64,000 bases of DNA from Nostoc sp. KVJ3 (lineage in GTDB: Bacteria; Cyanobacteriota; Cyanobacteriia; Cyanobacteriales; Nostocaceae). Position 1 is the stretch's first letter, and every line of letters begins with the position of its first letter. The stretch covers positions 1 to 64,000 of the forward strand of contig NZ_WWFG01000016.1 of assembly GCF_026127265.1 (NCBI RefSeq). The letters are read 5' to 3'. Below the pieces are notes generated by a model that was given only the letters and a program-made list of their open reading frames with translations, searched no databases and was not told the origin of the DNA. Shown piece after piece: positions 13,019-21,409 of this stretch. The translations under genes were made by a program, and so were the position numbers.

Positions 13019-14698
13019 ATGGCTAAGTCTGCACTAATGGGATCTTTGCAACGTGCTTATAAAATTGCGAGAGCATCGATAAAAACTGGCATTCCCGCAG
13101 ATGAGATAGTTGACATTTTAAAACAAAAAACCACTCGTCGCCGCTTACTGTATGGGGGTTTGGGATTAGCAAGCGCATTAGCTACAGCTACCTGGCATAA
13201 CGGACAGGATTCTATGGCTTTTGGCACAATTCCCAAGGTGCTGGTAGTGGGTGCGGGAATTGCTGGCTTAACTGCTGCCTACCGTTTACGTCAAGCTGGG
13301 GTTCCTGTAGACATTGTTGAGGCGAGGAATCGCGTTGGTGGTCGGATGCGTAGTTTAGCCAACGCCGCAGGTACTAACGTGACTGTGGAACTAGGTGGAG
13401 AGTTTATTGATACAGATCATACAAAATTGCGATCGCTAGCTCAAGAATTGGGTTTAACAATAGTCGATATACTCGCCACTGATCAGGGATTAGTGCCAGA
13501 AACATGGTATTTTCAAGGACGCAAAATTCCCGAACTAGAAATTATTAGTTACTTCATTCCTTTAGCACGTAAAATTGACGAGGATTTAGTTGCAATTGGC
13601 GATGGAGATGTAACTTATCGCTCTTACAATCAGGCAGCTTTCGCTTTAGATAATACTTCTATTGCAGAGTATTTAGAGCAAGCACAAATTAATCCCATTC
13701 TCCAAGAAATGCTGAATGTCTCTTATACCACCGAGTATGGCCGAGAAGCAGCAGAACAATCTTGTTTAAATCTACTGTTTTTAATTGGTACCAACACTGA
13801 TACATTCTCACTCTACGGTGAAAGCGATGAACGTTACACCATTCGTGGCGGTAACGACCAAGTACCACATCTGCTAGCGAATTACTTGGCAAATGTTATA
13901 CAAACTGAAACAGAATTAGAAGCTATCTGTATCCGTCCCGATGGTCGCTATCGAGTTAGTTTAAAGTCTGGCTATAAAACCTTTGATCGTACTTATGAAA
14001 GAATCTTGCTGACCTTACCCTTTACCACTTTGCGTTTAGTGAAGTTGGATGTGAATTTACCAGCATTTAAAAAGAGAGCGATCGCTCTCTTAGGATATGG
14101 TACAAATGCCAAGTTAATTACAGCCTATCAACAAAAATTGTGGCGCAATAAATATAACTCAACAGCAGCAACATTTACTGATACAGGCTTTCAAAACACC
14201 TGGGAAGCCAGTCGCTACCAAAAAGGCCCCAAAGGTCTGGTTACTGACTTTACTGGTGGTAAACATGGTTTATCTTTAGGTAAAGGTTCAGCCGAATCTC
14301 AAGCCCAAATATTTTTACCACAGTTAGATCGGATTTTCCCCGGAATTAAAAACCTCCGTCAAGGTGAAGCCATTCGCGCCTATTGGCCTGGAGAACAATA
14401 TACACGAGCCTCCTATGCTTGCTATTTAGTCGGACAATGGACAAGCATCGCTGGAGCAGAACAAAAGCGTGTAGGTAATCTATTTTTTGCTGGCGAACAC
14501 TGTTCTCTGTCCTACCAAGGGTATATGGAAGGCGGTTGTGCAACAGGTGAAGTTGCAGCTCAAAGAATCCTCAAAGATTTAGGTTTGCGAAATATCTCTG
14601 CTCAACAGAAAAAACCAATTAATACCAATCAACTTTTGCGCCGTCATCCCAGGATTCCAAGGGACGAACGTTTTTCTGACGACTACACCCAAGAGTAA
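13019..14698 (+). CDS. Tat-exported flavin-containing amine oxidase
   Basis: 559 residues, full length. It should oxidise a primary amine or amino acid using FAD. A twin-arginine signal (TTRRRLLYGGLGLAS, residues about 38-52) suggests folded export to the periplasm or thylakoid lumen. The Rossmann FAD motif VVGAGIAGLTAAYRLRQAG lies at about 76-94 and is followed by EARNRVGGRMRS, the GG doublet of the amine oxidase family. The C-terminal FAD-contact segment NLFFAGEHCSLSYQGYMEGG is at about 490-509. Length and order match monoamine and L-amino-acid oxidases; the substrate cannot be read from sequence. AGAGGTG lies 8 bases before the ATG. It stands alone, with the mobilization region upstream and a rep remnant immediately downstream. 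The second copy (63,025 onward) has a one-base loss, so this is the reliable reading. Confidence 0.9.
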   Translation: MAKSALMGSLQRAYKIARASIKTGIPADEIVDILKQKTTRRRLLYGGLGLASALATATWHNGQDSMAFGTIPKVLVVGAGIAGLTAAYRLRQAGVPVDIVEARNRVGGRMRSLANAAGTNVTVELGGEFIDTDHTKLRSLAQELGLTIVDILATDQGLVPETWYFQGRKIPELEIISYFIPLARKIDEDLVAIGDGDVTYRSYNQAAFALDNTSIAEYLEQAQINPILQEMLNVSYTTEYGREAAEQSCLNLLFLIGTNTDTFSLYGESDERYTIRGGNDQVPHLLANYLANVIQTETELEAICIRPDGRYRVSLKSGYKTFDRTYERILLTLPFTTLRLVKLDVNLPAFKKRAIALLGYGTNAKLITAYQQKLWRNKYNSTAATFTDTGFQNTWEASRYQKGPKGLVTDFTGGKHGLSLGKGSAESQAQIFLPQLDRIFPGIKNLRQGEAIRAYWPGEQYTRASYACYLVGQWTSIAGAEQKRVGNLFFAGEHCSLSYQGYMEGGCATGEVAAQRILKDLGLRNISAQQKKPINTNQLLRRHPRIPRDERFSDDYTQE

Positions 14699-14699
14699 A

Positions 14700-14945
14700 A
14701 AGTATGTACGCGCTAACCACTTTTCATCGTCGTCTAAGTCAGCCAAATTTTTATTACTACCGCTATTAAGACTATCTAATAGCAGGAGTAATATTTTTTC
14801 AAACGTAGCCCAGCCGCCCCCACGCTTGGTAAATCGGCTCACGCATTCCTGACAAATATCAGCAAGGGAGGCGGTTACAGTTTGGGTAACTTCTGCTACG
14901 ACTGAATTAGCTCCTGTTTTGGCGTTGACTATGTTGGCGAACTAC
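14700..14945 (-). pseudogene. remnant of a second CyRepA-like rep gene (C-terminal part)
   Basis: On the minus strand this reads the C-terminal helix-turn-helix and SRFTKRGGGW...LLLDSLNSG segment of the rep gene at 16,272-19,820. The distal 100 bases or so (14,701-14,800) are nearly identical to 16,504-16,605. The part further upstream is related but clearly diverged (SLADICQECVSRFTKR against NIAEISQAWVSRFTQR). So it is not a simple recent duplication. It looks like the relic of a second rep whose end was shared by recombination. It has no start, and the frame runs into the amine oxidase 3' end. Confidence 0.75.
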
Positions 14946-14967
14946 AAATAGCAATCTGATAGTTTGA

Positions 14968-15273
14968 TTATTCTCCAGCAAGTTCTCGCGCAATATCCAT
15001 ATTGGCCGCCAGTACACGCACGATTTCAACAGGGGTTTCCCCTCGATAGATCAGGAAATAGCGGGGATGCACCAACCAAAAACGAACGGGTAACGGTGTT
15101 AGGTCAGAACGATACTGCCCGATCCTGGGATTATCTGTCAGCAACTCACAGGCCGAAAGAAGTTTATCAAGCATCCGTTCGGCAGCATCTGTATTATCTC
15201 GCGCAATATAAGCGTAAATCAAAGCCAAGTCTTCTTCTGCTTGCTCAGAGAGAACATAAGGTTTTGGGTTCAT
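14968..15273 (-). CDS. ParE/RelE-superfamily toxin
   Basis: 101 residues from the ATG at 15,273 (a GTG one codon earlier is possible). The fold signature is that of ParE-like toxins: an N-terminal SEQAEEDLALIYAYIARDN helix pair, then PRIGQYRSDL, RFWLVHPRYFLIYRG and a final VRVLAANMDIARELA. Toxins of this family poison gyrase (ParE) or cleave mRNA on ribosomes (RelE); sequence alone does not choose between them. The start overlaps the antitoxin stop by one base (TGATG), so the two are translationally coupled. The role is plasmid addiction. Confidence 0.85.
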   Translation of the reverse strand: MNPKPYVLSEQAEEDLALIYAYIARDNTDAAERMLDKLLSACELLTDNPRIGQYRSDLTPLPVRFWLVHPRYFLIYRGETPVEIVRVLAANMDIARELAGE

Positions 15274-15539
15274 CACACAGGGGGTTTCATAAACTTTTGC
15301 GCCTTGTTACGAATGCGTAAGCGTGCGCCTTCGGCGGTCAGACTTTGGCCATTGTCAAGTTGGCCTAGACCAATGGCAATCTGTTCATTGAGCCACAGTT
15401 TATATTCCTCGGAATGGTCGTTAAAGCGTTTCAACAGACGCAATCCTTCCCGAATCACTTCACTTTGAGAATGGTACAAACCAGACTCAACCTGTTTCTG
15501 CACGAACGCTTCTAGCTCAGGAGTCAGGGAAATATTCAT
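15273..15539 (-). CDS. ParD-like antitoxin
   Basis: 88 residues. The N-terminal ribbon-helix-helix part (MNISLTPELEAFVQKQVESG, then YHSQSEVIREGLRLLKR) is typical of ParD antitoxins. It would bind its own promoter as a dimer, and the C-terminal half would wrap the ParE-like toxin encoded immediately downstream. An inverted repeat 34 bases upstream of the ATG is a good operator candidate. Confidence 0.85.
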   Translation of the reverse strand: MNISLTPELEAFVQKQVESGLYHSQSEVIREGLRLLKRFNDHSEEYKLWLNEQIAIGLGQLDNGQSLTAEGARLRIRNKAQKFMKPPV

Positions 15540-15572
15540 TTATCTCTCACAATTAACCAGAATCGCTATTAT

Positions 15573-15591
15573 AATAACAGTTTTTGTTATT
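15573..15591. promoter_or_regulatory. candidate operator of the parDE-like pair
   Basis: Perfect inverted repeat AATAACA-N5-TGTTATT, starting 34 bases upstream of the antitoxin ATG. Its position and symmetry fit a ribbon-helix-helix autorepressor site. No binding data; inferred. Confidence 0.5.
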
Positions 15592-15785
15592 GCTTGCCTT
15601 TAACAGTACAGCCAAAAGTTAAGGCAGGACGTTTCAAAAATTTTCAGCCTAGTTACAGGAGAAACACAATCAACCATAGTGCGAGTGCTTGCGCTGTGAC
15701 TTGTCAGTTGCCTTGTCTTAATTTGGTTACGCTTTCGTACTGCTAGAAGCATTACAATTCTCAAAGCTTTAGTTTAATTAAACTG

Positions 15786-16082
15786 ATGACGTTCACCTAT
15801 TCTCTATACCCAGATAATTGGTCAGAAATTGCCACGGACGTTAAGCAACAAGCCCAATGGCGTTGTCAAAAATGCGGGTTACACTGCATACCGCCTGGTG
15901 AAAAAACATCACATCTAACACGCTCAAAACGCAGAGTGTACACCCTACAGGTTCATCATTGGGACAGGAATCCAGCAAATAACTACAGCGGCAACCTTAT
16001 AGCTCTTTGTAGTGCTTGTCACCTTTTATACCATAGAGGTGGGAAATCAAATGTTTCACCGGGGCAGCTATCTTTGTGGTAA
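15786..16082 (+). CDS. HNH endonuclease-like protein
   Basis: 98 residues. A zinc-binding CQKCGLHC (about 28-35) precedes LQVHHWDRNPANNYSGNLIALCSACHLLYH, which has the H-H, N and second CxxCH elements of HNH nucleases. The whole protein is little more than the HNH module, as in many small plasmid and phage HNH proteins of unknown target. It is transcribed toward the small gene at 16,090 with 7 bases between, so the two are probably co-transcribed, and convergently with rep. Confidence 0.8.
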   Translation: MTFTYSLYPDNWSEIATDVKQQAQWRCQKCGLHCIPPGEKTSHLTRSKRRVYTLQVHHWDRNPANNYSGNLIALCSACHLLYHRGGKSNVSPGQLSLW

Positions 16083-16089
16083 ATAAGTC

Positions 16090-16332
16090 ATGGATGATGA
16101 TACTCAAGAACTAATCGCAATTCAGCAAGAACTTTCAGGAATCAGCTCACGCCTGAGAAAGATTTTTCCGTCAACTCATCCCCAATTTGACAGCGTGTTT
16201 GAAGACGTGGGTGCAGCTTCTTATTACATTCGGGAAGCTGGTTATCGTCTAGAATCAGTTCTTATGACTGTTCAAGGTGATAGCGCAGGTTCTGCGAGTG
16301 ACCCAGAGATTGAAGAAACTGAAATTGAATAA
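16090..16332 (+). CDS. small hypothetical protein, antisense to rep 3' end
   Basis: 80 residues, acidic C terminus, not recognised. The N-terminal half looks helical (TQELIAIQQELSGISSRLRKI). Its last 61 bases overlap the 3' end of the convergent rep gene (stop at 16,272), so transcription through it would produce RNA complementary to the rep 3' end. It lies 7 bases after the HNH gene. Confidence 0.6.
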   Translation: MDDDTQELIAIQQELSGISSRLRKIFPSTHPQFDSVFEDVGAASYYIREAGYRLESVLMTVQGDSAGSASDPEIEETEIE

Positions 16333-19300
16333 ACTTCAGTAGGCAGACAACTCAGTACAATCATCAGCAGTGAAGCCCTAACAGCCGGGCTACAGAAATT
16401 CAAAACTCGCCGCATCGCCCTACTACCAAGAACTTCGGTAACTTCCGCAATCCCATCTAGGGAAGTTGGGAGTGATGATTCTGATTCAGCAATCAACATC
16501 GGGAAGTATGTACGGGCTAACCACTTTTCATCGTCGTCTAAGTCAGCCAAATTTTTATTACTACCGCTATTAAGACTATCTAATAGCAGGAGTAATAATT
16601 TTTTAAAGTGCTGCCAGCCCCCCCATCTCTGGGTAAATCGGCTCACCCAAGCTTGGGAGATTTCAGCAATATTCGCGATCGCGGGTTGGGTAATTTTCTG
16701 TTTTGACTGCCAAAGCTGCGTTAATGCGTTGACAATGGCGTGTCCTGTCTGCTCACTGGCTTTACCCGCTTCGGGGCAGAGTTGGAAAGCATCAACGCTT
16801 TCTAATTTAACTCCTGGTAATTCATCTAAAAGGAAATTGAGGTCATAGTCAGCGCAGAAGTAGAATGTTAGCTCCACATTGGAGCGACGATGAGCGCGTA
16901 ATCGCCCAATCTCTTGTATAATTTCTGCACGGATCAGGTCTGTGAGATACTTTTGGAAAGTGCTATTTTTATCTTCCAGGTTGACTGGTTCACCAGTCAT
17001 CACCTGATATTGTGCTGCTAAAACACCGATGTTCTGGTAAGGAATGCCAAAACTAGCGATCGCATCACACTCACTAAACCGATTAACACCACGCCCATCG
17101 ACAAAGTGACCGTATTCTGTGCGGCCCTCGGCTTGGGTTGCAATTTGTTTCCAATCGATAATCCCAAGGGTGGGGCAGAGTTCTTTCAAGGTTTCTTTGA
17201 GGGCATTAACACGAGCGCTTAGTGGAAGGGAGCGATTTTTGGGCAGTTTACCCAGTCCAGTGACGTTGACGACTTTTAAATTGCCATAGTCTGGGCGTTG
17301 TTGCTCAATTATTAACACAGGATCATTGATGCCCAGTTTCAATTTCAATTGCTGGGATTTGAATGTGGCATCAAGATAAATATTAAAGTTCGCTGATTTG
17401 GCCAATTCAGTATGCTTGGGGTTTCGGCGGTAAATGCTGAGTACACCCCATTGAGACTGAAAACTACCATCACCCTTCCAAGCTTCGAGAAAGTCAGGCA
17501 ACCAGTAATTAGGCAAGTCAAGAAACTCCCTGCCTGCCGTTCGTGCGCTGTCTTTAACTACCTTTTTGGCAGCATAACGAGCCGCAGAGCTTTTTTTGAG
17601 TTGTTTATCTTGGGTAATATCAATTGAGTCCAAGTCCTCTAAGAAAGTTAAATCAGGTTCTGAGGCTTGGCGAATCGCTTCGATATCTAAGCCTGTGGGG
17701 AAAGGGGGCAGCAGCGCTCGGATGCTGGCATCATCAAACCCGTAGCGGTCAGTGGATTTAAGTTGTTGAGTTAACAGTTGGTGTAAAACTAAGAGTGCAG
17801 GTTGCAGCTGTGATAGAAGATTTGGTTCTAACAGTAGCAGTTTGCCCACGGTGGTTTCAAAATCACCTCGGTTCACATCAACGCTCCGCACGGGCTTGAT
17901 GAGTGTGCCAGCTTCTTCCCATAACCGCCCAACGGTGAAAGTTTGTTCAGCAGCATTAGTTAAGGTAACAGGGGTAGAGTCTGGGTGCGCTCTGAGTTCA
18001 GAATAATTTTGAATTGCACTGCGCTTTTGAAAGCGGAAGCCAAAACCGTCCCCGTAAGCAAAACGGCACTGATTCTTAAGGGAACAACCGCCACAGATGG
18101 GGCTGATGCCGCTCTCTTCAAAATCAAGGCTGCTAAAATTCTTGTTGCGGAAGGCGTTAAATAAGTAAGTTCTGTGACAATTGCCGTCAGTGTCGGCAGT
18201 CTCACCCGCTTTAGTCCACAGTTTAAAGTCTTCACCAAGGGGAGTTTTGCGGGTGGGATCTAGTTTAAAGCCGTTGTGTCGCACTGGCAGGTCAACAAAA
18301 TTCGTCTCAATGGGCAGTGTGGATGGGTTTCTGTGGTTGGCATCCTGGTAAATTAATTTATCAACGCCGAATAACCCCGCCGTCAATTGCCCCGCGTTGT
18401 AAGACTTACCTAGTCCAGGGTGAGAATTATCTAAGATTTGTGTCCAGCCCTTAGAAACAGCTTCCACCCAAGCAGCAATATGTTCCTCTGGCTGGCAAGA
18501 GATAGAGATATTGCCTGTAATTTCGCTTCTTAAAGGTATATTGCCTCTGTTGTAGATAATTACATTGGGCGAAGGCGTGTCAATTTCGGGTAAGGGCTGC
18601 GGTGATGGGGGCGCTTTAAATCCTTTAAATATCGAACTAAATGGAGCGATCGCTTGCTTTAATAAATTTTGGAAGCTGCTCAAGTCCTCTTTGACTCGCC
18701 CAAGCTCCCACTGTTCACGGTTAATTACTCCTTGGTCGCGTTCGTTATATTCATACTGCCGTTGCGGGAAGCGAAAACCATACTGTTTGGCAATGTGAAA
18801 CAGTGTTCCGATCGTAATTCCCCCACGCCGAAAACTGCGAATCTTAGCGTGGATGTTCCAAGTTGAGCCTTTGATGCTGGGCGACCACTGCTCGGCTATA
18901 ATTTCCGCCTCAGATGCCCCATAATGGTTAACCAGTGCCATCAACACCTGACGGCATTCGTCATAATTGCCGCTTCCTGGGGTGCGTGGTGGGATGAATG
19001 AAAGCGCGTTCTGGATTAGCTGGTCAATGTCCCAGCCTTCAGTTAGGGAAACCTCACGCCACTCTTTACGCCGTGACTCAATTTCCTGAATTCGTAGCTG
19101 ATACTCAATACGCTCCTGTTGCGCGATCGCGATCGCTTCACTTATCCATTCTGCTGGTAAAGTGGCTTCAGGGTTGACTAGCGGGAATTCGGCTTCTGTA
19201 CTGCCGTAGAAAACACGACTTGCATCCTTACAAGCTGGGTCATGGGGCAACTGCTGCATGAGGAAGCGCGTACAAGCTTCTACAGTATCAGCGCCTTGGA

Positions 19301-19820
19301 CATATTCGGGCAGAAGGAAAACCAACCGGAATTTATGCCAGTCTGGTTTATGACTGGCAGTAGTGTAAATTAAAGCACAGTGTTTTTTAATGAAGGGATG
19401 GGCTAGGGCTTCTGAGATCGTTAATTGGTGATCGTAAACTTTGATAGAATTACCGTTTGCGTCCAGTATTGGTTTGCCGTCCTCATCACGGGCGACATCG
19501 GAATTATCGATGTCGAGGAGCAACCATTGAGAACCGATGACATTGGCCTTGCTTCGCCATTTCCCCCCTAACAGTCCGGCACAGATGGCGTGACCTGCTT
19601 TAATATGTTGCTGGACATCGGCTAGAGTGCCCTCTACATCAATGAAGTTACCGGCCAGCTTCTTAAAGTCCCAGTCTTTGTTTGTGCCAGTTGCGTTAAA
19701 CGCAAACTTGATTATGCGACTCTCAATCAACTCAAGTTTTGTCAAAGCAGCAGAATTTGCCCCTTGAGCATCTGCTGATTGCGCCGATACTGAGTGATTA
19801 AATTGTTGTAATGGTGACAT
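16272..19820 (-). CDS. plasmid replication protein, CyRepA1 type (primase-helicase)
   Basis: 1182 residues. The N-terminal third has primase-like elements (WLLLDIDNS at about 95-103; HKFRLVFLLPE at about 161-171). A Cys cluster (CGGCSLKNQC) follows a Walker A, PGLGKS, with Lys472. The C-terminal half has a helicase-like IGRLRAHRR motif and a final HTH-like segment (ITQPAIANIAEISQAWVSRF). This primase-helicase layout matches CyRepA1, the initiator described for cyanobacterial plasmids such as pSYSA of Synechocystis. It should initiate and unwind at the plasmid origin, which is probably nearby. It is the only complete replication initiator candidate I see here. A C-terminal relic of a related gene lies at 14,700. 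Confidence 0.82.
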   Translation of the reverse strand: MSPLQQFNHSVSAQSADAQGANSAALTKLELIESRIIKFAFNATGTNKDWDFKKLAGNFIDVEGTLADVQQHIKAGHAICAGLLGGKWRSKANVIGSQWLLLDIDNSDVARDEDGKPILDANGNSIKVYDHQLTISEALAHPFIKKHCALIYTTASHKPDWHKFRLVFLLPEYVQGADTVEACTRFLMQQLPHDPACKDASRVFYGSTEAEFPLVNPEATLPAEWISEAIAIAQQERIEYQLRIQEIESRRKEWREVSLTEGWDIDQLIQNALSFIPPRTPGSGNYDECRQVLMALVNHYGASEAEIIAEQWSPSIKGSTWNIHAKIRSFRRGGITIGTLFHIAKQYGFRFPQRQYEYNERDQGVINREQWELGRVKEDLSSFQNLLKQAIAPFSSIFKGFKAPPSPQPLPEIDTPSPNVIIYNRGNIPLRSEITGNISISCQPEEHIAAWVEAVSKGWTQILDNSHPGLGKSYNAGQLTAGLFGVDKLIYQDANHRNPSTLPIETNFVDLPVRHNGFKLDPTRKTPLGEDFKLWTKAGETADTDGNCHRTYLFNAFRNKNFSSLDFEESGISPICGGCSLKNQCRFAYGDGFGFRFQKRSAIQNYSELRAHPDSTPVTLTNAAEQTFTVGRLWEEAGTLIKPVRSVDVNRGDFETTVGKLLLLEPNLLSQLQPALLVLHQLLTQQLKSTDRYGFDDASIRALLPPFPTGLDIEAIRQASEPDLTFLEDLDSIDITQDKQLKKSSAARYAAKKVVKDSARTAGREFLDLPNYWLPDFLEAWKGDGSFQSQWGVLSIYRRNPKHTELAKSANFNIYLDATFKSQQLKLKLGINDPVLIIEQQRPDYGNLKVVNVTGLGKLPKNRSLPLSARVNALKETLKELCPTLGIIDWKQIATQAEGRTEYGHFVDGRGVNRFSECDAIASFGIPYQNIGVLAAQYQVMTGEPVNLEDKNSTFQKYLTDLIRAEIIQEIGRLRAHRRSNVELTFYFCADYDLNFLLDELPGVKLESVDAFQLCPEAGKASEQTGHAIVNALTQLWQSKQKITQPAIANIAEISQAWVSRFTQRWGGWQHFKKLLLLLLDSLNSGSNKNLADLDDDEKWLARTYFPMLIAESESSLPTSLDGIAEVTEVLGSRAMRRVLNFCSPAVRASLLMIVLSCLPTEVYSISVSSISGSLAEPALSP

Positions 19821-19925
19821 GAAATATTCCTCCTGAAGTGTGTTGGAGGAATTGGAGCTATCCCGAAAGTAATCTTTTAGTACAAACGTTCAAAAATATA
19901 ATTTGATAAAATTTCTCAAACGCTG

Positions 19926-20080
19926 TTTACATCTGGTGAGCCAGTGTGTACATTGGCTTTACACCCAATCATGTACGATAAAATTACTGTTAGGGATATT
20001 AATTAGGCTTCGACACCCGATAACCCCAATTCCGTTTGAAAACCCTGCTGTCTCGTCGAGACGTGGGGTTTTCAGTTTTT
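19926..20080 (+). ncRNA. possible antisense RNA over the rep leader
   Basis: On the plus strand, opposite to rep, there are two promoter-like pairs: TTTACA-N17-TACATT (19,926-19,954) and TTTACA-N15-TAAAAT (19,958-19,984). They are followed by a strong hairpin (20,037-20,074) and a T5 tract. A transcript from here to about 20,080 would be roughly 90-120 nt and complementary to a rep mRNA leader, if rep transcripts start that far upstream. This would fit antisense copy-number control. It is inferred from layout only. Confidence 0.35.
20037..20080 (+). terminator. hairpin terminator between rep and the 20.1-kb gene
   Basis: TGAAAACCC (20,037-20,045) pairs with GGGTTTTCA (20,066-20,074). A second stem, GTCTC/GAGAC, sits inside. 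TTTTT follows on the plus strand, so a plus-strand transcript is terminated best, although no plus-strand gene ends here. On the minus strand the hairpin lies just after the stop of the gene at 20,084. Confidence 0.65.
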
Positions 20081-20083
20081 AGT

Positions 20084-20809
20084 CTATTCGTACTTGGCTA
20101 ACCAAGCCTTGACAAACTCGGTGACTTCCTCCTGTTGAATAACAAATGCAGTACCTTTTCTCCTGAGAGCTAGAAGTCTCATACTTCCGATCGCAGAATA
20201 AAGATGTGGATTGTGATCACTAGCCGCCTTGGTAGGAGGCCATAAGACCAAAACTTTTACTGTCGGCGTTTTTGTCACCTCTTTCGAGGACATTCCGAAC
20301 AAGGCTCTATTTTTAGTTAGCCATCTCTCATAATCCGATAGCTCAACCAGTGGACAGGGTTTCCAGGTGGTTAAACCACTTTTATTCTTCTTTTTGACCT
20401 GGAGAATTTCTTTGGTTTCGTTGTAGACAACCTCACTATCTCCCCGCGAACGAATAGAGATAAACAAGTGCGCCTTTTGTGGAAACCTGATAAACAAGTC
20501 GATAGGGTTCTTATCTTCTGGCTTAAGCACCGGAAAGACTTGTATCCCAAGGCTTTTAAACTCATTCAAAAGTACAGCTGTTAATTTTTCCAACCGCGCC
20601 AGTTTTTGAATTGCTACCAATGGCTTGTAAGCCAATCCAAAAAGAACCCAGCCAAATGGATGAACTATGCCTCCTGTAGCCAGCGCAGCACCACCAGCCG
20701 CTAGAGCTTGAGTGGACGCATAATCTTTCGCCTCCCTAAGCATCTCTAATGCCGGTTCGTTGTGCGGCGGGAGTTGAAAATCGGTTGGTGAGTCTTTCAC
20801 TGTAGTCAT
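20084..20809 (-). CDS. hypothetical protein with one hydrophobic segment
   Basis: 241 residues from the ATG at 20,809. I prefer this start to the longer frame beginning at 21,007, which would overlap the preceding gene by 53 bases, and because a TATAAT box (20,842-20,837) lies 28 bases before the ATG. A hydrophobic Gly/Ala-rich segment (about residues 38-62, ALAAGGAALATGG...) may insert in the membrane. Downstream, IDLFIRFP...LFISIRS...EILQVKKK has the spacing of a nuclease-like core (D ... strand ... E/QxK), but this is weak. Not recognised. Confidence 0.6.
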   Translation of the reverse strand: MTTVKDSPTDFQLPPHNEPALEMLREAKDYASTQALAAGGAALATGGIVHPFGWVLFGLAYKPLVAIQKLARLEKLTAVLLNEFKSLGIQVFPVLKPEDKNPIDLFIRFPQKAHLFISIRSRGDSEVVYNETKEILQVKKKNKSGLTTWKPCPLVELSDYERWLTKNRALFGMSSKEVTKTPTVKVLVLWPPTKAASDHNPHLYSAIGSMRLLALRRKGTAFVIQQEEVTEFVKAWLAKYE

Positions 20810-20954
20810 TGGAGACAACAAAATTAATGATGTGAAATTATACGAACTGTACCGATAGTAATGTTTGACACTGGATTTTGAGCAAATAGTCCTACTTTCT
20901 GTAACTAGGCCAGAATTTCCCTTAGAGCGTTTTTTTCTGATTGGCTTTGTTTGG

Positions 20955-21188
20955 TCATGCTGTACCCTTACCTTTTTTGCCCTTGGGTGTGGAGGAAGGT
21001 TGCTCATGATTTGCTAGCCAAAGGCTAATTGCTTCATCTAGTGCATCGCTTTGGGTTATTTGCAAAGCAGTGCAAGCAATTTTAAAGTTTAAAGCTTTCT
21101 CCTTCGGTATGTACCCGCTAACTTGAGTGAAATTTGGATCGTCTCGTCTTGTTACCACATCACTGTTTTCTATTTGTTCTGAAAACAT
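20955..21188 (-). CDS. small ribbon-helix-helix-like DNA-binding protein
   Basis: 77 residues. The central part (QVSGYIPKEKALNFKIACTA, then DALDEAISLWL) has the strand-helix-helix pattern of CopG/ParG-type proteins, and the C terminus is basic (GKKGKG). It is divergently transcribed from the ParM-like gene across a 221-bp gap holding three CATTACTT half-sites. It is therefore a good candidate for the repressor and possibly the centromere-binding adaptor of that operon. Confidence 0.6.
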   Translation of the reverse strand: MFSEQIENSDVVTRRDDPNFTQVSGYIPKEKALNFKIACTALQITQSDALDEAISLWLANHEQPSSTPKGKKGKGTA

Positions 21189-21218
21189 TTTGACATTATC
21201 TCAAGAAAATTAGTAAAA

Positions 21219-21246
21219 CATTACTTCATTACTTCATGAAGCAATG
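21219..21246. promoter_or_regulatory. CATTACTT half-site cluster, operator/centromere candidate
   Basis: Two direct CATTACTT half-sites (21,219 and 21,227) are followed by an inverted half-site AAGCAATG (21,239-21,246). The last two form a 20-bp palindrome with one mismatched pair. The cluster lies between the divergent RHH gene and parM-like operon, 31 bases before the RHH start. The same 11-mer CATTACTTCAT occurs before the amine oxidase gene (12,940-12,950). Confidence 0.5.
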
Positions 21247-21409
21247 CTATCATAACACTAGGAAGCCAAAAAACGACGCATAACATAGGTGACAGAAGCC
21301 GGAAAGCGAAGTGATGGCAAGCCCCCAACTGGATATGTGGATTTAAAGCGATTTAGCCTCTAAATTCTGCAAAGCCAGAAAAAACAAGACTTTAACAATC
21401 ATCTGAACC

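Larger units (their letters stand above)
1..13994. repeat. first (error-rich) copy of the plasmid overlap
   Basis: This segment repeats 49,963-64,000 in the same order and orientation. The offset grows from 49,962 at the start to 50,006 at the amine oxidase gene, so the first copy has about 44 fewer bases. The differences I compared are 1-2 base indels, mostly in homopolymers (for example position 34, and the runs at 6645 and 10556), with no clear substitutions. That pattern fits uncorrected long-read error at a contig end rather than biological divergence. The parsimonious reading is a circular plasmid of about 50.0 kb assembled past its closure point. Genes in this copy are broken by the indels; use the second copy for their sequences. 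Confidence 0.93.

Noticed and set aside
20810..21007. Long form of the 20.1-kb gene starting at 21,007
   Set aside because: It would overlap the RHH gene by 53 bases, and the added part contains a TATAAT-type promoter; the ATG at 20,809 is more likely.
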